In this document: piece by piece, positions 5,680 through 6,733 of the stretch
Layout of the letters: each line of letters opens with the position of its first letter
Position numbering within the stretch: position 1 is the first letter of the stretch
From: Nitrosomonadales bacterium
GTDB taxonomy: Bacteria; Pseudomonadota; Gammaproteobacteria; Burkholderiales; Gallionellaceae
Direction of reading: 5' to 3'
Assembly (NCBI GenBank): GCA_003235435.1
Contig: QJWF01000058.1
Coordinates: forward strand, 1-6,733
DNA: 6,733 nucleotides
Notes under the pieces: generated by a model
The model's database searches: none
The model's input: only the letters and a program-made list of their open reading frames with translations
What the model was told of the DNA's origin: nothing
Position numbers and translations under genes: made by a program

Positions 5680-6003
5680 ATGAAATCCATAATCGCAAGC
5701 ATGGCAATAGCAGGTATGGTGGCCTCGGGAAGTGCGTTCGCAACAGACTTGCCGGAACTGGCAGACAAGATGTTCTGCACGGCATGCCACACTATCGACA
5801 AAAAGTCGAATGGCCCAACCTGGCAAGACATTGCCAACAGGTACAAGGACGATCCAGGCGCAGCAGCAGCGCTGCTAGTCAAGGTTTCCAAGGGCGGTTC
5901 GGGAAACTGGGGAAATTTGGCCATGCCTGCCATTGATCCTGCAGGCACCAAGCAAGCCGAGATCAAGGAATTGATTGAATTCATCCTGAAGCTGGCGAAG
6001 TGA
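5680..6003 (+). CDS. Class I monohaem cytochrome c, c-551/c-552 type
   Basis: The 107-residue precursor has a signal peptide cleaved after SAFA (residue 21), leaving a mature protein of about 86 residues in the periplasm, where it should carry single electrons between membrane complexes and terminal reductases or oxidases. The haem is bound covalently at CTACH (C33, C36, with H37 as ligand). NGPTWQDIANRY is the usual next helix, GGSGNWG is the conserved loop, and M82 in AMPA is the second ligand. Length and order match the c-551/c-552 family of ammonia oxidisers and denitrifiers. GGAG (5667-5670) sits 9 bases before the ATG. Haem attachment would need a cytochrome c maturation system, and the TlpA-type protein upstream could help keep such cysteines reduced, though the genes are far apart. 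The start and both ends look intact. Confidence 0.95.
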   Translation: MKSIIASMAIAGMVASGSAFATDLPELADKMFCTACHTIDKKSNGPTWQDIANRYKDDPGAAAALLVKVSKGGSGNWGNLAMPAIDPAGTKQAEIKELIEFILKLAK

Positions 6004-6015
6004 ATCTTCTGCCCG

Positions 6016-6043
6016 AATTAAAGGTACCTAATTAAAGATACCT
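6016..6043 (+). repeat. Tandem pair of 14-base repeats
   Basis: AATTAAAGGTACCT (6016-6029) is followed directly by AATTAAAGATACCT (6030-6043), with one G-to-A difference. The pair lies between the cytochrome stop and the Lar-like gene. It may be a remnant of a dispersed palindromic element (see the related repeat at 6294-6316) or a regulator site. Confidence 0.75.
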
Positions 6044-6060
6044 GGGTCGAATTGCTTTCG

Positions 6061-6279
6061 ATGACAATGAGACGCTGCACCTGCGGTGCTGAAGCCGAAG
6101 TTCGTCGGAGTACACGCCGAACAGCGGATGGTCGTGACGAAATTATTTATCGCGTGGTCTGTCCCGTATGCGGACAGAGCGGACCTGCGACTCCGGCAGA
6201 AGGCAAGGACGAGGACGCTGCAATCGCCGAAGCCATCCAGGCATGGAATGAAATGATCAACCAAATTCGTCCGCTATAA
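6061..6279 (+). CDS. Small Lar-like zinc-ribbon protein
   Basis: The product is 72 residues from ATG 6061; TTG 6052 and ATG 6067 are alternative starts, and none has a good SD. The N-terminus RRCTCGAEAEV (C6, C8) pairs with YRVVCPVCGQSGP (C34, C37) to form what looks like a zinc ribbon, and the tail AIAEAIQAWNEM matches the EAIxAWN ending of Lar-type restriction-alleviation proteins common in phages. Lar proteins modulate type I restriction in E. coli; whether this protein does so is unknown, since many Lar-like small proteins are uncharacterised. The first cysteine pair is CxC rather than the usual CxxC, which may weaken metal binding. The gene is isolated and flanked by short repeats on both sides, consistent with arrival on a phage-derived or other mobile segment. 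Confidence 0.7.
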   Translation: MTMRRCTCGAEAEVRRSTRRTADGRDEIIYRVVCPVCGQSGPATPAEGKDEDAAIAEAIQAWNEMINQIRPL

Positions 6280-6293
6280 GGAATCTAACACTC

Positions 6294-6316
6294 GAATCAG
6301 GGGCACAGAATCAGGG
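6294..6316 (+). repeat. Direct repeat GAATCAGGG, period 14
   Basis: GAATCAGGG occurs at 6294-6302 and 6308-6316, and an inverted GATTC follows at about 6326-6330. Sequences of this kind resemble the degenerate palindromic repeats found near REP-associated tyrosine transposases in proteobacteria, judged from memory. The period equals that of the tandem repeat on the other side of the Lar-like gene. Confidence 0.55.
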
Positions 6317-6340
6317 ACAGTCCACGATTCAGCAGCAACA

Positions 6341-6367
6341 AAGCCCGGCATCGATGGGCTTCTTTCT
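6341..6367 (+). terminator. Possible intrinsic terminator after the Lar-like gene
   Basis: AAGCCC (6341-6346) and GGGCTT (6356-6361) form a 6-base stem with a 9-base loop, followed by the pyrimidine-rich CTTTCT. The T-run is short and interrupted and the stem is modest, so termination may be inefficient. Confidence 0.45.
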
Positions 6368-6368
6368 G

Positions 6369-6398
6369 CCCTCTCCCGGCCGTAAGGCAGGGAGAGGG
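6369..6398. repeat. REP-like hairpin CCCTCTCCC / GGGAGAGGG
   Basis: CCCTCTCCC (6369-6377) is perfectly complementary to GGGAGAGGG (6390-6398). Inside, GCC-GTAA-GGC extends the stem after one G/A mismatch. No T-run follows on either strand. CTCTCCC/GGGAGAG hairpins are a common kind of dispersed extragenic repeat in proteobacterial genomes, so this is probably one of those rather than a terminator. Confidence 0.6.
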
Positions 6399-6412
6399 GG
6401 AAAGGAAGTTAG

Positions 6413-6538
6413 TTACTTCCCGAACTTGATTACGACGTTCTGGCAGTCTATCTTCACCGTATCCTTCTCAGCGGAGGGCGGTTGTCACTTATCTTTCTGA
6501 TCGCCGATCATGGCGACGTGCTGGCTGCAAGCCTTGAA
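6413..6538 (-). pseudogene. C-terminal gene remnant interrupted by an in-frame TGA
   Basis: Read on the minus strand from 6538 to the TAA at 6415-6413, one frame gives FKACSQHVAMIGDQKDK, then TGA (6487-6485), then 20 residues that begin QPPSAEKDTVK and end CQNVVIKFGK. Both halves look like real protein, polar and charged with two cysteines, and share one frame, so a single former reading frame broken by a stop is likely. Upstream the same frame hits TGA at 6541-6539. There, a different frame belongs to the gene entering from the right edge (6508-6733), so the two may be parts of one gene split by a frameshift and a nonsense change. An independent peptide starting at ATG 6511 (8 codons) or GTG 6457 is the alternative. 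I do not recognise the family. Confidence 0.45.
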
Positions 6539-6733
6539 TCAGACTTCAACAATGCAGCCGCATCGCTGACGATATGTGCCGCTTCATTCAGCAATATATC
6601 CTTGGCATTCTTGCTTGCCTTTTCAAGTGCCAGGTCATCATTGAGATTACGTTCGTTTGCCAACAGGCCATCGTCCCGTAATGCATTGTTGGCGGCTACA
6701 GCAGATGCCTTTTCCGTGTGGTTGTCTGCCCCG
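6508..6733 (-). CDS. Partial Ala-rich helical protein, 5' end beyond the window
   Basis: This frame is open from the right edge to TGA at 6510-6508 and gives 74 residues without a start in view. They are rich in Ala, Asn, Asp, Leu and Lys, with stretches such as NLNDDLALEKASKNAKDI and LLNEAAHIVSDAAALLK that would form amphipathic helices, as in small coiled-coil or lipoprotein-like periplasmic proteins. The end, RLAASTSP, is less regular and could be frameshifted tail sequence. A protein-like continuation in another frame (6413-6538) starts just where this frame degrades. No family is recognised. The open frame with coherent amphipathic pattern supports coding, but function and full length cannot be judged. 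Confidence 0.5.
   Translation of the reverse strand, partial: GADNHTEKASAVAANNALRDDGLLANERNLNDDLALEKASKNAKDILLNEAAHIVSDAAALLKSDSRLAASTSP

Noticed and set aside
5314..5826. 170-codon minus-strand frame with a hydrophobic stretch (FATIVAFQFLLGALVG)
   Set aside because: It is antisense to two well-supported genes, the DUF1059-like gene and the cytochrome c, and lacks an SD; only its middle lies in a spacer.

Overview
The window looks like a chromosomal stretch of a Gram-negative bacterium, probably a betaproteobacterium. The main reason is the small cytochrome c at 5680-6003, whose layout (one CxxCH haem site, a GGSGxWG loop, a C-terminal Met ligand in AMPA) resembles the c-551/c-552 proteins of Nitrosomonas-type ammonia oxidisers. 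Signal peptides, a lipobox protein and Shine-Dalgarno (SD) sites are typically proteobacterial. The genus is an inference, not something the sequence proves.

Layout. Left part, minus strand: a lipoprotein of unknown family (886-1461) lies upstream of a PhnD-type substrate-binding protein (161-781) that appears to lack the central part of its fold. Then come a plus-strand SAM-dependent methyltransferase (1728-2546) and a convergent minus-strand YkgJ-type cysteine-cluster protein (2592-2963). About 400 bases without a convincing gene follow, containing two perfect inverted repeats. Next is a plus-strand unit of three closely spaced genes (gaps of 29 and 30 bases): a secreted protein of unknown function (3367-3933), a TlpA-type thioredoxin with a WCPPC site (3963-4505) and a predicted seven-helix membrane protein with an internal FxPxxR duplication reminiscent of PQ-loop/SWEET folds (4536-5126).

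Directly after the membrane protein is a nested inverted-repeat structure ending in GCGTTAGGT, which resembles an integron attC site. A DUF1059-like small protein (5254-5490), a perfect 16-base palindrome, the cytochrome c (5680-6003) and a small Lar-like zinc-ribbon protein (6061-6279) follow. The Lar-like gene is bracketed by two imperfect 14-base-period repeats. The last 450 bases hold a direct repeat, a possible terminator, a REP-like hairpin and the remains of one or two minus-strand genes. One is open to the right edge. The other is a protein-like reading frame interrupted by TGA.

Functionally this is a mixed accessory region. The clearest theme is periplasmic redox work (TlpA-type thiol reductase, cytochrome c) with small proteins of unknown role around it. 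No complete, recognisable new defence or metabolic system is visible. The best leads are the attC-like structure, the seven-helix protein, the internally deleted PhnD protein and the broken gene at the right edge.
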